Source of the DNA: Yaniella halotolerans DSM 15476
GTDB lineage: Bacteria > Actinomycetota > Actinomycetes > Actinomycetales > Micrococcaceae
Length of the DNA stretch: 64,000 bases
Assembly (NCBI RefSeq): GCF_000420805.1
Contig: NZ_ATVQ01000003.1
Span: forward strand, 186,001 to 250,000
Direction: 5' to 3'
Shown here: in pieces, positions 36,330 to 47,300 of the stretch
Position numbering within the stretch: the stretch's first letter is position 1
Layout: every line of letters starts with the position of its first letter
Notes under the pieces: generated by a model
What the model was told of the DNA's origin: nothing
Database searches by the model: none
The model's input: the letters and a program-made list of their open reading frames with translations, nothing else
Position numbers and translations under genes: made by a program

Positions 36330-39077
36330 GTGGCATCATTTATTGAACGGATTTTGCGAACCGGTGAGAAGCGAACGCTGAAACGGTTGTGGCAATACGC
36401 AGACGCCGTGAACATGGTAGAAGATGACTTCGCCGCACTCTCCGACGCTGAACTACGTGCCGAAACGGACTCGTTCAAACAGCAAATCGCCGATGGAGTC
36501 AGTCTCGATTCGTTACTTCCTGAAGCCTTTGGGGCTGTTCGCGAGGCCGCCTCTCGGACCGTTGGGCTACGCCACTTCGACGTCCAGGTCATGGGTGGTG
36601 CAGCGCTCCACGAAGGTAGGATCGCCGAGATGAAAACCGGTGAAGGTAAGACCCTGGTTGCTACTGCACCGGCGTACCTCAATGCGTTGTCCGGCGAAGC
36701 CGTGCATATTGTGACAGTGAACGACTACCTTGCTGAGTATCAGTCTGAACTCATGGGTCGTATTTTCCGGTTCCTCGGCATGGAAACTGGTGTGATTTCC
36801 TCCGGACTCCCACCTTCCCAGCGCAAAGCACAATACGATGCCGACATTACCTACGGAACCAACAACGAGTTTGGGTTCGACTACCTGCGCGACAACATGG
36901 TCATGTCGAAAAATGACATGGTGCAACGCGGTCACGGTTTCGCCATCGTGGACGAGATCGACTCGATCCTCATTGACGAAGCCCGTACCCCACTGATTAT
37001 TTCCGGACCAGCGCAAGGTGACGTATCGGGTTGGTACTCGCAGTTTGCCAAACTTGCACCACGACTCAAGCGCGACACCGATTATGAAATCGATGAAAAG
37101 AAGCGCACCGTGTCCGTGCTAGAACACGGCATTGACAAGGTAGAAGACTGGTTAGGCATTGATAACCTGTACGAATCTGCCAATACGCCACTTATTGGGC
37201 ACTTGAACAATGCAATCCGCGCCAAAGAGCTCTTCCAGCGTGGAAAAGAATACGAACTTATCGACGGCGAAATCCGTATCGTTGACGAACACACCGGACG
37301 CATGTTGCCCGGTCGTCGACTCTCTGATGGTCTGCACCAGGCGATCGAGGCCAAGGAAAAAGTCAAGGTTCATGCAGAAAACCAAACGCTAGCTTCTGTA
37401 ACCCTGCAGAACTACTTCCGAAAATACACGAAACTTTCGGGCATGACCGGTACGGCAGAGACCGAAGCTGCAGAATTCATGTCCACATATGAACTCGGGG
37501 TTGTACCCATCCCAACCCACAAAGACGTTCAGCGTGTCGACCGACAAGACCTGGTGTACAAACACGAAAAAGCCAAGTTTGCGGCAGTAATCGAAGACGT
37601 GGCAGAACGTCATAAGAATAAACAGCCGGTACTCATCGGTACGACCTCAGTGGAAAAATCTGAATATGTTTCGAAACTGCTGGCTAAAGAAGGCATCCGG
37701 CACGAAGTTCTGAACGCAAAAAACTATGCCCGTGAAGCTGCCATCATTGCAGACGCGGGTCGACCAGGTGCGGTGACCGTGGCGACAAACATGGCCGGTC
37801 GCGGTACGGACATTATTCTCGGTGGTAACGCGGAGTTCGCAGCTGTTGCGGAAATGAACCGCCGTGGCCTCGACCCTGAAGAGAACTCCGAGGAATACGA
37901 AAAGGTTTGGTCCGAAGTCTTTGCTCAAGCTCAAGCGGATACTGAGCATGAACGAGAGGCCGTAAAAGAAAGTGGCGGGCTCTATGTCCTAGGTACAGAG
38001 CGTCACGAATCACGTCGTATCGACAATCAGCTCCGTGGTCGTTCGGGCCGTCAGGGTGATCCAGGCGAATCGCGGTTCTACCTGTCGATGACCGATGATC
38101 TGCTGCGACTCTTCAACGCTGGCATGGCACAACGCGTTATGGGCATGAGTAACTTCCCAGACGATATGCCGCTTGAAGCCAAAATGGTAACTAAAGCGAT
38201 CGAACGCGCTCAGGCTACCGTTGAGGAGCGAAATACGCAGCAGCGGAAAGACGTCCTGAAATACGACCAGGTCATGAACTCTCAGCGTGAAGCAATCTAC
38301 AATGATCGAATCCAGATCCTAGAGGGTGAAGACCTGCAAAGCAGGATCGTGGAGTTTATCGAAGAGTCTGTCTCAGACGTCGTCGATGATGCATATCAGC
38401 TCGACAAGAATGAAGAACTTGATGCAGATCAGCTTTGGCAGAATCTGCGTGGACTGTATCCTGTATCGCTCACGCAAGAAGATATGGAAGAAGAATTTGG
38501 CTCGCTTTCGAGGGTCAAGCCTGAAGAACTCAAACGAGAGTTCGTCTCCGATGCCAAGGTGCTTTACGGACTTCGTGAAGAGGAATTCGGCGAAGAATTG
38601 ATGCGCGACCTAGAACGTCGTGTACTGCTGGAATCCATTGGCCAAAAGTGGCAAGAGCATCTCTATGAGATGGACTACCTCCGCGAGGGTGTTGGACTGC
38701 GTGCCATGGCGCAACGTGATCCGTTGGTCGAATACCAACGTGAAGGGCACACGATGTTCCAATCGATGATGCAAGCGGTGCGTGAAGATGCAGTCTACAA
38801 ACTGTTCAACGTCAAATTCCGGAAACCTGAAGTCAAAGCTGGTTCTTCGTTACCTGGCGTGGCCGGTGACTTTTCGAAGATCGCAAACTTTGGAAATCAG
38901 CAACAGCAGCCGCTGCAGTATTCAGGCCCGTCCGCTTCAGCACCGGGTGACGCTGTTACCCAGACTCGTGCGGCGGATGGCCAGAAGGTTGAGCAGCCGC
39001 AAAAGTCTCGGGATGAGCGAAAAGCGGAAGAACGTGCGGCACGCAAGGCAGCGAAGAAAGCTCGGAAGACCTCCTAA
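36330..39077 (+). CDS. secA: Preprotein translocase ATPase SecA
   Basis: The 915-residue motor drives Sec-dependent export. Walker A is TGEGKT at 103-108, and [17 protein letters not shown] is the Walker B region. NMAGRGTDI and [10 protein letters not shown] are nucleotide-binding-domain 2 motifs. The C-terminus is Lys/Ala/Arg-rich and lacks the Cys-rich SecB-binding zinc finger, as usual in actinobacteria. A GTG start at 36330 follows GGGAG; the frame is open to 36243 but that extension is not SecA-like. Its stop interlocks with the convergent gene (CTAA). Confidence 0.97.
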   Translation: MASFIERILRTGEKRTLKRLWQYADAVNMVEDDFAALSDAELRAETDSFKQQIADGVSLDSLLPEAFGAVREAASRTVGLRHFDVQVMGGAALHEGRIAEMKTGEGKTLVATAPAYLNALSGEAVHIVTVNDYLAEYQSELMGRIFRFLGMETGVISSGLPPSQRKAQYDADITYGTNNEFGFDYLRDNMVMSKNDMVQRGHGFAIVDEIDSILIDEARTPLIISGPAQGDVSGWYSQFAKLAPRLKRDTDYEIDEKKRTVSVLEHGIDKVEDWLGIDNLYESANTPLIGHLNNAIRAKELFQRGKEYELIDGEIRIVDEHTGRMLPGRRLSDGLHQAIEAKEKVKVHAENQTLASVTLQNYFRKYTKLSGMTGTAETEAAEFMSTYELGVVPIPTHKDVQRVDRQDLVYKHEKAKFAAVIEDVAERHKNKQPVLIGTTSVEKSEYVSKLLAKEGIRHEVLNAKNYAREAAIIADAGRPGAVTVATNMAGRGTDIILGGNAEFAAVAEMNRRGLDPEENSEEYEKVWSEVFAQAQADTEHEREAVKESGGLYVLGTERHESRRIDNQLRGRSGRQGDPGESRFYLSMTDDLLRLFNAGMAQRVMGMSNFPDDMPLEAKMVTKAIERAQATVEERNTQQRKDVLKYDQVMNSQREAIYNDRIQILEGEDLQSRIVEFIEESVSDVVDDAYQLDKNEELDADQLWQNLRGLYPVSLTQEDMEEEFGSLSRVKPEELKREFVSDAKVLYGLREEEFGEELMRDLERRVLLESIGQKWQEHLYEMDYLREGVGLRAMAQRDPLVEYQREGHTMFQSMMQAVREDAVYKLFNVKFRKPEVKAGSSLPGVAGDFSKIANFGNQQQQPLQYSGPSASAPGDAVTQTRAADGQKVEQPQKSRDERKAEERAARKAAKKARKTS

Positions 39078-39715
39078 CCAATTTCGAACGCGGTTACTTT
39101 CCAGCGCTCCCGGCGCAGACTCAGGCGCATGGCAACTGCCCGGGCACGCTGACCGACGCGAATCGTCATGGAGGTTTCCCAGTCACCATTTTCGCGCGCA
39201 TCAGCACGAATTCCTATCGGAGTAATTGCGGGGACTGACGTAACCCCCGGTTCGTTGCACTGCGCTACAAGGTAATTGCCGCTGACAGTACGTTCTACAC
39301 GAGCACGCAGTTTCTGGAACAGTTCCATTTCGATCCAGGAACTGAGCTGTATGAATGGCCGTAGTCCAAGTTCGGCTTCAACGAAGGCGGCGCCTATTGT
39401 TTGCGTCATCCTCTTGATTGCCTCGCGCTGCTCTAGTTGCCAACGATCAGCAATTTTTGTCGCGGCTGGTTTATGTATCGGAACCACATTTGGCTGTGTG
39501 TGGGGTGAGCGATGTAGTGGTTGAGGAGCGTATTCATCTGCAGGATTGGTCAGAGGTAAAGCAAGCTTGGGGGTCTGAATCGTAGCAACGTCGGGGCGAG
39601 ACACTTGAGTAATGGCCAGCTTCTCATCAGCGACGGAGCGTAAATGGCGAGTTGTCTCAGAACCATTCGTGTCTTCTGGATCTAGGTGCAGGGGTTCGGG
39701 CAGTGCAGTTGACAT
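39074..39715 (-). CDS. Rv3235 family protein
   Basis: The 213-residue protein belongs to the small actinobacterial Rv3235 family found near secA. The N-terminal 90 residues are low-complexity and poorly ordered. The conserved C-terminal domain contains [19 protein letters not shown], and the closing [20 protein letters not shown] is family-typical. No catalytic motif, signal peptide or membrane helix is visible. It follows the LysM gene on the same strand with a 36-base gap. Function unknown. Confidence 0.8.
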   Translation of the reverse strand: MSTALPEPLHLDPEDTNGSETTRHLRSVADEKLAITQVSRPDVATIQTPKLALPLTNPADEYAPQPLHRSPHTQPNVVPIHKPAATKIADRWQLEQREAIKRMTQTIGAAFVEAELGLRPFIQLSSWIEMELFQKLRARVERTVSGNYLVAQCNEPGVTSVPAITPIGIRADARENGDWETSMTIRVGQRARAVAMRLSLRRERWKVTAFEIG

Positions 39716-39751
39716 TGGTGTTCCTCATTTCGTGTGAAGGTGCTGAGCGAT

Positions 39752-40777
39752 TTAGTGAGTGAAAGGTGGGGCTTCTAATATGCTTCCGGGGGAGAGGTCG
39801 TGGGGATCTTTCCCAATCACGTCCTCATTGTGCTGCCACCATTGGCGCCAGCGTTGGTCGATCTCTGCAAGTGTTGCACCGGCCCCCAATTCTTGATGGG
39901 CTATATCCCACAGGCTGTCACCAGTTTGTATTACTAGCGTGGGACCTTCGGGACTACGATCAGGATTCGGAGCCGCAATATACGGCGAAGGCGCTGGTTT
40001 TTTGGGCGTATAGGTCTTGGTCAGACCAGGTCTTGTGGTGTCCTGCTCAATGGCGTTAATCTCCGGCTCTTGTGGGACAGGAATCGTGGTGGTTTGACGT
40101 GGAGTAGGACTGACGGGACTCTGTTCACCCTCCGGACTTACCGCGGTCTCAGGAACAACCTCTTCTTTGATCTGACTCGTCTGGCGAGGTTGAGGTGGGA
40201 CGCCTAATGGTTCCGTTTTAGCCCGATTGTCGGAAGTTTGATAGGCGGTCGGTGATTCCGAAGGTGGATCGTTGTCGTTTGTGACTGATGCAGTGGGCGA
40301 TGAGCTTTCGTCAGAATCGGCTGTAGCTGGTATTTCTGCAAGTTCTGGCATGAACGGGTTATGACCGGTTGCAGAAGCTACTTCTGTGAATTCCGCAGGA
40401 GCCTCTTCAGCTGCGTAAGCCTGTGAACCTAAAGTGAGTTGGATCCCGAGAACAGCGATGATAATTCTTTGTAAGAATTTCGGAGTGAATAGCTTCGACC
40501 AGTATGTGAGGACTCTGTTTCGAGTCTTTGTGGCAATGACCAGACCGAGTCCTGCAAGAATGAAGATCCCCCACATCGCACAGAGACCGATGCCCAAGCA
40601 TCCACATAATAGTGCGATCCAATACTCCATCGTTTCGACGGAAGATGCTGCAGGGTTTTGACGCCATGCTTGGCTCATCCACCACAGCAATGGACCGGCG
40701 ATGAGCCCCAGGATCAGAAGCACTATATCTTCAAACTGTACTGAATGCTGTCGAGGTGTCGCGCTATGCTGCCGCAT
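39752..40777 (-). CDS. Membrane protein with C-terminal LysM domain
   Basis: The 341-residue protein has three hydrophobic segments near the N-terminus (about 14-36, 50-80, 100-120). A long Pro/Thr/Glu-rich linker follows, and then a C-terminal LysM domain beginning VIQTGDSLWDIAHQELG. LysM binds GlcNAc-containing glycans such as peptidoglycan. ATG 40777 is chosen because GGGAGAAAG is directly upstream; the frame is open to 40831. Its place beside Rv3235, a BldC-like regulator and a SAF protein suggests a conserved envelope module of unknown purpose. Confidence 0.82.
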   Translation of the reverse strand: MRQHSATPRQHSVQFEDIVLLILGLIAGPLLWWMSQAWRQNPAASSVETMEYWIALLCGCLGIGLCAMWGIFILAGLGLVIATKTRNRVLTYWSKLFTPKFLQRIIIAVLGIQLTLGSQAYAAEEAPAEFTEVASATGHNPFMPELAEIPATADSDESSSPTASVTNDNDPPSESPTAYQTSDNRAKTEPLGVPPQPRQTSQIKEEVVPETAVSPEGEQSPVSPTPRQTTTIPVPQEPEINAIEQDTTRPGLTKTYTPKKPAPSPYIAAPNPDRSPEGPTLVIQTGDSLWDIAHQELGAGATLAEIDQRWRQWWQHNEDVIGKDPHDLSPGSILEAPPFTH

Positions 40778-40995
40778 GCTTTCTCCCTGGATCAAAATTG
40801 CTACAAACGATAGATGTAGCTTTGCACACACATTATTTGAATGTCAATGACTAATTTTGAATTCGTTTACGTATCTTTGATGATGCAAGCTTCGATTCGG
40901 TCTTTTTCGATGCGGGTTTCGATGATGCTCACGAGGCTAGGCCTGAGAGGTGCTCAAATACTGTAATACTGCTCCGGTGGCTTTATTGTGGTGCC

Positions 40996-41565
40996 ATGCG
41001 TTGGAATGACCTCTTTGCCGATTTGGAAGCCCAGTTAGAGTTCGGGCAATGGGAAGCAGTGGAACAAGATGCTGCGGAGATGACCAGGGGGATGTGGGCC
41101 GAACTATCTCTAATGGATAGATTGCGAGGCGCACTGGGGCAACAGATCCGCGTTGTGTTGCTGGATGGTCGCGTGCAGTCGCTTGTGTTGCGTTCCGTCG
41201 GTCCCACGTGGGTTGGGGGCATTGCAGAGTCAGGCGCAGTGCTTTTTAGTCGTGACGCTATTTTGGGAGTTGAGGGTCCTCTTCAACGCGCCACTGTGCC
41301 GTCGCGACCATTGCAGGCAGGGCCGAGCTTGGCATCAATCTATCGGGCACTCGGTCGTCGCCGTGAAGTTCTGCAAGTCTTGGGGAGACATGGCGAAATC
41401 GTTGCAGAGGGCACGATCGACCGGGTGGGTAAGGATCATTTTGATGTAGCGATGCATGCGCGTGATGAATTTAGGCGTGCTACTTCTGTGCGGGGCATGC
41501 GGGTTATACCGTTTGAGGCTGTCTTGCTAGTTCGCGCGTCGCCCATGGGCCTCAATGAATTATGA
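40996..41565 (+). CDS. Conserved actinobacterial hypothetical protein
   Basis: The 189-residue soluble protein has an acidic Trp-rich N-terminal helix region (RWNDLFADLEAQLEFGQWEA). Two beta-rich repeats follow, each containing a motif on the pattern of VLLDGRVQSLVLRSVGPTWV and VLGRHGEIVAEGTIDRVGKD. They look like an LSM/SH3-like or PilZ-like barrel pair, but I cannot assign a family. No signal peptide or membrane helix is present. It is divergent from the LysM gene and followed on the other strand by a small regulator. Confidence 0.7.
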   Translation: MRWNDLFADLEAQLEFGQWEAVEQDAAEMTRGMWAELSLMDRLRGALGQQIRVVLLDGRVQSLVLRSVGPTWVGGIAESGAVLFSRDAILGVEGPLQRATVPSRPLQAGPSLASIYRALGRRREVLQVLGRHGEIVAEGTIDRVGKDHFDVAMHARDEFRRATSVRGMRVIPFEAVLLVRASPMGLNEL

Positions 41566-41583
41566 GCTGCCGGTGGGTTCGAA

Positions 41584-41811
41584 TTACTGCTGCTGGTTGT
41601 CGCGCTGATGGTCTGTCTCGACGACTCGCTGGCGCTGCTCTTTGTGCAGGTGCTCGATAAAATCTTCGAATTTTTGAGTGTCAACGCGCCATTGGCCTCT
41701 CCCGCCGATCTGAAAGGCTTCGAGTTCGCCTTTGAGCACCATGGTGCGAACGGCAGCAGTCGAAATCTGGAGTTCTTCTGCAACATCCGTAAGGGTTAGG
41801 AAACGTGGCAT
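41584..41811 (-). CDS. Small helix-turn-helix regulator (excisionase/BldC-like)
   Basis: The 75-residue protein has a MerR-like winged helix-turn-helix: LTDVAEELQISTAAVRTMV, followed by the wing GGRGQWRVDTQKFEDFI. This is the form shared by phage excisionases and BldC-type developmental regulators. The tail is Gln/Arg-rich. No phage genes are nearby, so a chromosomal regulator is more likely. A promoter with two palindromic TCTAGA sites lies upstream, which suggests autoregulation. AGGAG precedes the ATG. Confidence 0.85.
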   Translation of the reverse strand: MPRFLTLTDVAEELQISTAAVRTMVLKGELEAFQIGGRGQWRVDTQKFEDFIEHLHKEQRQRVVETDHQRDNQQQ

Positions 41812-41824
41812 TGCAGCTCCTGTT

Positions 41825-41871
41825 TATCTAGAAACTTGATGAATTTTACTGTCCTTAGAATACTCTAGATA
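41825..41871 (-). promoter_or_regulatory. Paired palindromic TATCTAGA sites, candidate operator
   Basis: TATCTAGA (41825-41832) and TCTAGATA (41864-41871) are perfect 8-base inverted copies, each containing the palindrome TCTAGA. One lies in the promoter spacer and the other just downstream of the predicted start of the helix-turn-helix gene. Confidence 0.5.
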
Positions 41872-41885
41872 GATATTGTTCACAA
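41857..41885 (-). promoter_or_regulatory. Putative promoter of the helix-turn-helix gene
   Basis: Read on the minus strand, TTGTGA (41885-41880) and TATTCT (41862-41857) are spaced by 17 bases. Transcription would start near 41850, giving a leader of about 39 nt. Confidence 0.5.
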
Positions 41886-42019
41886 GTGAGTCCAGATGCA
41901 TAACCATGGTGATCTCGCGGTTTTTTGGAATGTTTAGTGTGACTGGGTAAATGAAGCCTTTCGTTCTTGCGTGCAATACGCCACAGTGGATCCTGGAAAC
42001 TCACACCGAGGAATAACAC

Positions 42020-42655
42020 ATGAACGAAAAACCAGTAGAAGCGTCGCGTATTCGGACTCCTGGCTGGCGGGATCCGAGACTCATCATCGGCATTATTCTT
42101 GTATTGCTTTCTGTCACGGGCGTCGTTGCACTCATCCAAACTATGGACTCCCGGCAGGGTTACTGGGCCGCTTCCGTGGATATCGTCCCTGGGGCTGAAG
42201 TTAGTGCTGAAGACTTTCATATCGTGCAAGCCAGTATGTCTGAGTCATCAGATCGCTATTGGGTAGCAGATCAACAACTACCTTCAAAATTTCTAGTTTC
42301 ATCTACGATCAGGCAGGGTGAAATGTTGCCTGTCCAAGATGTTGCGGAGGCTGACCCAGACGGACGTCAACAAGTTGGTGTCAGGGTTTCAAAAGATATG
42401 CCTTCAGCAGTTTCAATTGGTGCGCGAGCCGACGCATGGGTCGCACTGGCGAGCGCTGATGGGCGGGGCTTTGAGGAACCAACGAAACTCATTAGTAATG
42501 CCGAAGTGGTCGGCATCAACGATAACTCATCGGCCTTTGCAGCGGCAGAAACGACTACGGTTTATCTGATGCTTTCGGAGGAAGCTTTGCCGACTGTGCT
42601 TGATGCGCAAGCTAATGGGGCCCAGATCTCGCTTGTCCCAACGACCGGTAAGTAG
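42020..42655 (+). CDS. SAF domain (CpaB/RcpC-like) membrane protein
   Basis: The 211-residue protein has one N-terminal TM helix (about 19-40) and an extracytoplasmic SAF domain. Its sequence includes VDIVPGAEVSAEDFHIVQAS and SSTIRQGEMLPVQDV. This is the layout of CpaB/RcpC, which acts in Flp pilus assembly or as a periplasmic clamp. It is six bases ahead of a CpaE-like ATPase gene, so the two form a pair. The main tad genes lie 16 kb downstream. It could also be a stand-alone actinobacterial envelope protein. Confidence 0.8.
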   Translation: MNEKPVEASRIRTPGWRDPRLIIGIILVLLSVTGVVALIQTMDSRQGYWAASVDIVPGAEVSAEDFHIVQASMSESSDRYWVADQQLPSKFLVSSTIRQGEMLPVQDVAEADPDGRQQVGVRVSKDMPSAVSIGARADAWVALASADGRGFEEPTKLISNAEVVGINDNSSAFAAAETTTVYLMLSEEALPTVLDAQANGAQISLVPTTGK

Positions 42656-42661
42656 CGCCTT

Positions 42662-44248
42662 ATGCAAACACTGAATGTTGCGACAACTATCAATCCGCGA
42701 TTTGACCATGTTACGCCGATCGAAGCAACCCGTTCAGCGGTAACCATTAGTAACCGTTGCCACGTGATCGCAGAGCTTATGGCGGTAGCTCGGTCCGGAC
42801 TAGTAGATGTTGTGTTGGTTGCAAATGACCTTGAAATGGTCAGTTTGGAGACCTTGCAGCAATTGGCAGACGGAGACGGTTACGGCCCTAAAGTAGCCGC
42901 GATTAGCGATATCCCCGAAGACAGGCAACGTCTCAGCGCTTTAGGGATTCCCGTGACCTCTCCGGATTTGCCTGGCACCGAACTTGTGCAATGGATCCAA
43001 GAAGTTCATAGGTCAGTTGGGGCGGTAGAGCCATCGGCAGAGCTCAGCTCAGATGACTTACGCTTCCTTGAGGACGTGAGTCTGGATGCACAAAGTGTTC
43101 CCGAAGATATTAAACAATCTCATACGACCGGGCGCAGGGGGCGCAGAGCTGCACCCTATGATCCTGCACTAGATCTCCAGGCAGCCTCGCTGCCGAACCA
43201 ACGTACTGATGACTCTGGTCAAACAGCAGCCGACGATGCACCCGTCCTTCCTATGGACCCGGGAAGCGAGCAGCAGGACGAAGTCCCCAATGATCATCCA
43301 CTGCCGGTAGAAGAGGCTGTGGTTGAATCTCAGCGGGCACCCTTGGGTAATGTGACGGCGGTGTGGGGGCCGATAGGTGCTCCAGGGGTCACCACCATCG
43401 CTGTAAACCTTGCCGTGGAATCAGCTTTAGCCGGCCACAAAACGTTGCTTATCGATGCTGATACGTACGGTGCTGCGGTTGCAGTCCATCTTGGGTTACT
43501 GGATGACACAGCGGCTATTGCGCAAGCATGTCGTGCAGCGGAACACCATGGTATCGACGCATCTTCGCTGGCCAAGTTTGCGCAACATGTCACAGTTGGC
43601 GGTACCCATGTCGATGTCATCACGGGGCTGACTCGAGCTGAACGTTGGCCACAGTTGCGTGCAGCGGCATGGACAGAAATGTTACAGGCGGCACGTGCGG
43701 GCTGGGACCAAGTGATCATCGACTGTGGTTTTGGACTAGAAGAAGACGAAGAGCTCAGTTTCGATATCCCCGCTCCGCAGCGAAACGCTACAACGGTGAC
43801 AGCTGTGCGCACTGCCGACACAGTTATAGCCGTGGGCACTGGAGATCCCGTAGGTTTTGCACGCTTCATGAAAGGTTTAGAACTTCTCAGAGAAACCGCG
43901 CAAACGCAGATCGTGCCCGTCATGAATAAAGTCACCGCGATGACAACAGGAGTTGGGCCAAAACATCAGCTTACCGGGGTCTGGGAACGTTTTGGACCTT
44001 CCGATGCGTTAGACCATTTTATTCCTTGGGCGCCAGAAGTTGTAGCTGCTGCCTTGTTGACGGGTAGAACGCTGGCCGAATCTGCTCCGAAATCCGAACT
44101 GCGCAATGGGATTCGAAAGCTTATGCGGGCCTGCGCCCCTGCGGTTACTCCGTTGTCTTCCACCAACCAACCGGGCGAAAAGGTGAAAACTGCACGCTTA
44201 CGTCGTGCTGTTTCTACTTTCAAAGAGCGCCTCGTACGGAGTCGGTGA
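42662..44248 (+). CDS. CpaE-like MinD/ParA-fold protein with degenerate P-loop
   Basis: The 528-residue protein has an N-terminal receiver-like domain (about 1-120), an acidic low-complexity linker (130-225), and a MinD/ParA-like domain. The P-loop segment reads WGPIGAPGVTT (235-245). The invariant lysines of the deviant Walker A motif (KGGxGKT) are missing, with Val in the GK position. The switch region TLLIDADTYGAAVAVHLG and a Walker B-like VIIDCGFGLE are present. CpaE localises Flp pilus machinery. The downstream neighbour of the SAF gene supports this role, but ATP hydrolysis is doubtful. Confidence 0.8.
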   Translation: MQTLNVATTINPRFDHVTPIEATRSAVTISNRCHVIAELMAVARSGLVDVVLVANDLEMVSLETLQQLADGDGYGPKVAAISDIPEDRQRLSALGIPVTSPDLPGTELVQWIQEVHRSVGAVEPSAELSSDDLRFLEDVSLDAQSVPEDIKQSHTTGRRGRRAAPYDPALDLQAASLPNQRTDDSGQTAADDAPVLPMDPGSEQQDEVPNDHPLPVEEAVVESQRAPLGNVTAVWGPIGAPGVTTIAVNLAVESALAGHKTLLIDADTYGAAVAVHLGLLDDTAAIAQACRAAEHHGIDASSLAKFAQHVTVGGTHVDVITGLTRAERWPQLRAAAWTEMLQAARAGWDQVIIDCGFGLEEDEELSFDIPAPQRNATTVTAVRTADTVIAVGTGDPVGFARFMKGLELLRETAQTQIVPVMNKVTAMTTGVGPKHQLTGVWERFGPSDALDHFIPWAPEVVAAALLTGRTLAESAPKSELRNGIRKLMRACAPAVTPLSSTNQPGEKVKTARLRRAVSTFKERLVRSR

Positions 44249-44317
44249 TCCTTCGAGAAGTGCCTCGTGTTGTTCAACCCTGTTGTCTGATCAGCTCGAG
44301 GAGCTAATGTGTGGTGT

Positions 44318-44349
44318 GGCGGCAATGGCGCCGCCCGTACGTATTTTTT
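44318..44349 (+). terminator. GC-rich hairpin with distant T run upstream of gdh
   Basis: GGCGGC (44318-44323) and GCCGCC (44330-44335) form a 6-bp stem. A run of six T begins 8 bases later. It may be a weak terminator after the CpaE-like gene or a leader structure of the dehydrogenase gene. Confidence 0.3.
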
Positions 44350-44370
44350 CGTCCAACAGAAAGATGCATA

Positions 44371-47300
44371 ATGCCCGCAAATGATCCGTTGTGGACAGCG
44401 CCGTCCGCAGACAATCAGCTCCAAGCCACCGACGAACTCATGGAAGTCTATTTCCGGCACACTTCCCCGGAGGACCAACGTCAGCTGGGTGAAGAGGGGC
44501 GCAAAGCCATGGTTCAATCGCACTTGGAGCTGGCGGTTGAAGCTCGTGGCGAGCCCACAATAGGCATCGTGAGACAACCACGGCATGCAGTGGTGCAAGT
44601 CGTGCATCCAGATATTCGGTTTCTCGTGGACTCTGTATCCGCGGAGCTCAATAAGCTTGACGTGCCGATGTCAGTGATTGTTCACCCAATTGTGGTTGCG
44701 CAACACACTCAAAAGGATCAGCGGCTATCAGCAATCTTTGAATTGCCAGCGCATCAGCCAAGACTGTCAGGTGATGCCGTCATGCCGCTGGAACACATCC
44801 CGGCTGCTCCTGAGGGATATCATTCTGAGCTGCAGTCCTGGATATCGATTCAGACAGGTGTTCCGTTAGACGCAGACCAGGCTGCCAACCTGGAAACGGC
44901 AGTTAAAGCAGCGTTAGCAGATGTGCGTTGGGCCAACGAAGACTTCGTGTTGCTCAAAAAAGCCGCTACCCAAACAGCTGAAGCTCTTCGCGCCGAGGCC
45001 CCGAATACAGCTAGGCAAGTAGAACCCGCAGCCGAATTGTTGGAATGGATGCACGCCGACAATTTCGTATTTCTTGGCTACCGCGAATACGATCTGGCGA
45101 CAAACGGTGATGGCAAGCAATACCTGGATGCCAACCGTGAGACCGGACTGGGGGTGCTTCGAGAACAGACTTCTACTGCACGCCCCCTCACAGAGCTGGG
45201 GCAACAACAGATCGATAACCCCAATCCGCTGATCATCACGAAGACGAACTCGCGGTCTCGGGTCTATCGCAATGCCTACATGGATTTCATTGCAGCGAAA
45301 AAATACGACGAGCACGGCACCGTGGTTGGGGAACGACGTTTCATCGGCCTGTGGCGCCCCACGCTTGAAGCGCTTCCGATCGATCAGGTGCCCTACGCGA
45401 GAGATTTGGCGTCGCAGGTACGTGAAGAAGCTGGCTTCGCTTTTGACTCGCACTCGGCCGCAGCATTAGATCACGAATTGGACCGTTACCCACTCGATGA
45501 GATGCTGCAAATGGAACCCAGGGAAATCTTGGACACCATGTTGGGCATCCTTGGGCTCGGGCAGCGCCGCAAAACCAGGCTCTTTCTACGTCCCGATATT
45601 TACGGTCGCTTCATGACCGCCATGGTATTTTTGCCCCGTGATCGGTACAACACGTCGGTCCGACTGCGGATTCAAGAGGTTCTGGTCCAGCACCTCAATG
45701 CAGAATCTTTGGACTATAGCGTGCACCTCGATGAATCAGTACTGGCACGGGTGTTCTACCGCATTCAGTTACCACAAGATTGGCAAGGCTACGATACGGT
45801 CGACCGCAGCGCCATTGAAGAGGAACTGGTGATGGCCGTGCGCTCTTGGAAAGAGGGCGTAGACATTCAAGCGGTTACAGTTTTTGGCGAGAATTCGGGA
45901 ATTGAAGCAGCACAGGTGTGGGATGAAGCCTTCCCACCCAACTATCGGGTTCGTTTCGGTATTGACGACGCGATGGAAGATATTTCACGTTTTACCGCGT
46001 TAGAAGGCCAGCGGCCAGCAATTTACCTCGTGCCGGGTAAATCCGGCGTTCGGATGAAAATCTATTCTACCGAGTCGATCACCCTGACCACGTTGATGCC
46101 GATTCTTGGGGAACTCGGGGTTGATGTAACTGACGAGTACCCATTCCGTATTACTCCGCGAAATCGAGATACCTATCATCTCTATGACGTTGGACTATTA
46201 GCCGGCGATGACGTGAATATCAGTAGCGTGGGCAAACTGCTTGAAGACACTGTAGCAGCCGCCCTCGTGGGAGATATTGCGGCAGATTCTTTCAATAAAC
46301 TGGTCTTGCACCAGGGCCTTGCTCCCAATCTTGTAGCTGTCCTACGCGCTTACGGTCAGTATCTGCGGCAACTCCAAGTGCCGAACTCCCTGCAGTTCAT
46401 GGCAGAAGTTCTGTTAGCCAACCCAGCGGTTACCGCAGGGTTGGTCGAATACTTCGAGACCCGATTCGATCCAAAGATCGACGGGCTTGGAACAGAACCT
46501 GAAGGACAGGCCTCAGCAGAGCGTCTTGAAAAACTCGACACAATCGTTGACTCGCTCCAGGAACGAATCGATCAAGTCGCCACACTCGACGCCGATCGGC
46601 TGCTCCGCCAGTTCTTGACTGTCATGCAAGCCACCGACCGCACCAACGTATATACCGGACACGGTTGGCACAGCTTCAAATTGGCGCCGCAGCGTATTCC
46701 GTTTGCACCACACCCTCAGCCCCTTCATGAGATCTGGGTCCACTCACCAGAGATATCTGGCGTCCACTTCCGCTTTGGTGCTATTGCACGAGGTGGACTG
46801 CGTTGGTCCGATCGACGCGAAGACTTCCGCACCGAAGTGCTCTCGCTCGTACAAACACAGCAAACGAAAAACGCCGTCATTGTGCCCCAGGGTGCCAAAG
46901 GCGGTTTCTACGCTCACCAATTGCCTGATCCAGCCGTCGACCGTAACGCTTGGATGGAAGCGGGGCGCGAAGCCTATCGGACCTTCATGCGGGGCATGCT
47001 CGACATCACCGATAACCAAAAAACTGTTGATGGCGAACGCATCGTGTATACCCGGGACAACATCATCCGGTACGACGATATTGACACCTACCTGGTCGTG
47101 GCTGCGGACAAAGGCACCGCAGGATTTTCAGATACGGCGAATGAGATCGCGGCCGAATACGATCACTGGTTGGGCGATGCGTATGCTTCCGGCGGTTCTG
47201 TGGGATATGACCATAAAGAAATGGGGATTACCGCTCGTGGTGCATTCGAATCCGTGAAGTCACACTTCGGCACGATGGGCGTAGACGTGGAGAGCGAACC

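Noticed and set aside
41584-41811. Excisionase-like gene taken as a sign of a prophage or integrative element
   Set aside because: No integrase, attachment-site repeat, tRNA edge or phage gene is nearby; the neighbours are conserved chromosomal genes.
43330-43935. 201-codon minus-strand frame opposite the CpaE-like gene
   Set aside because: Composition and position mark it as a shadow of the coding strand.
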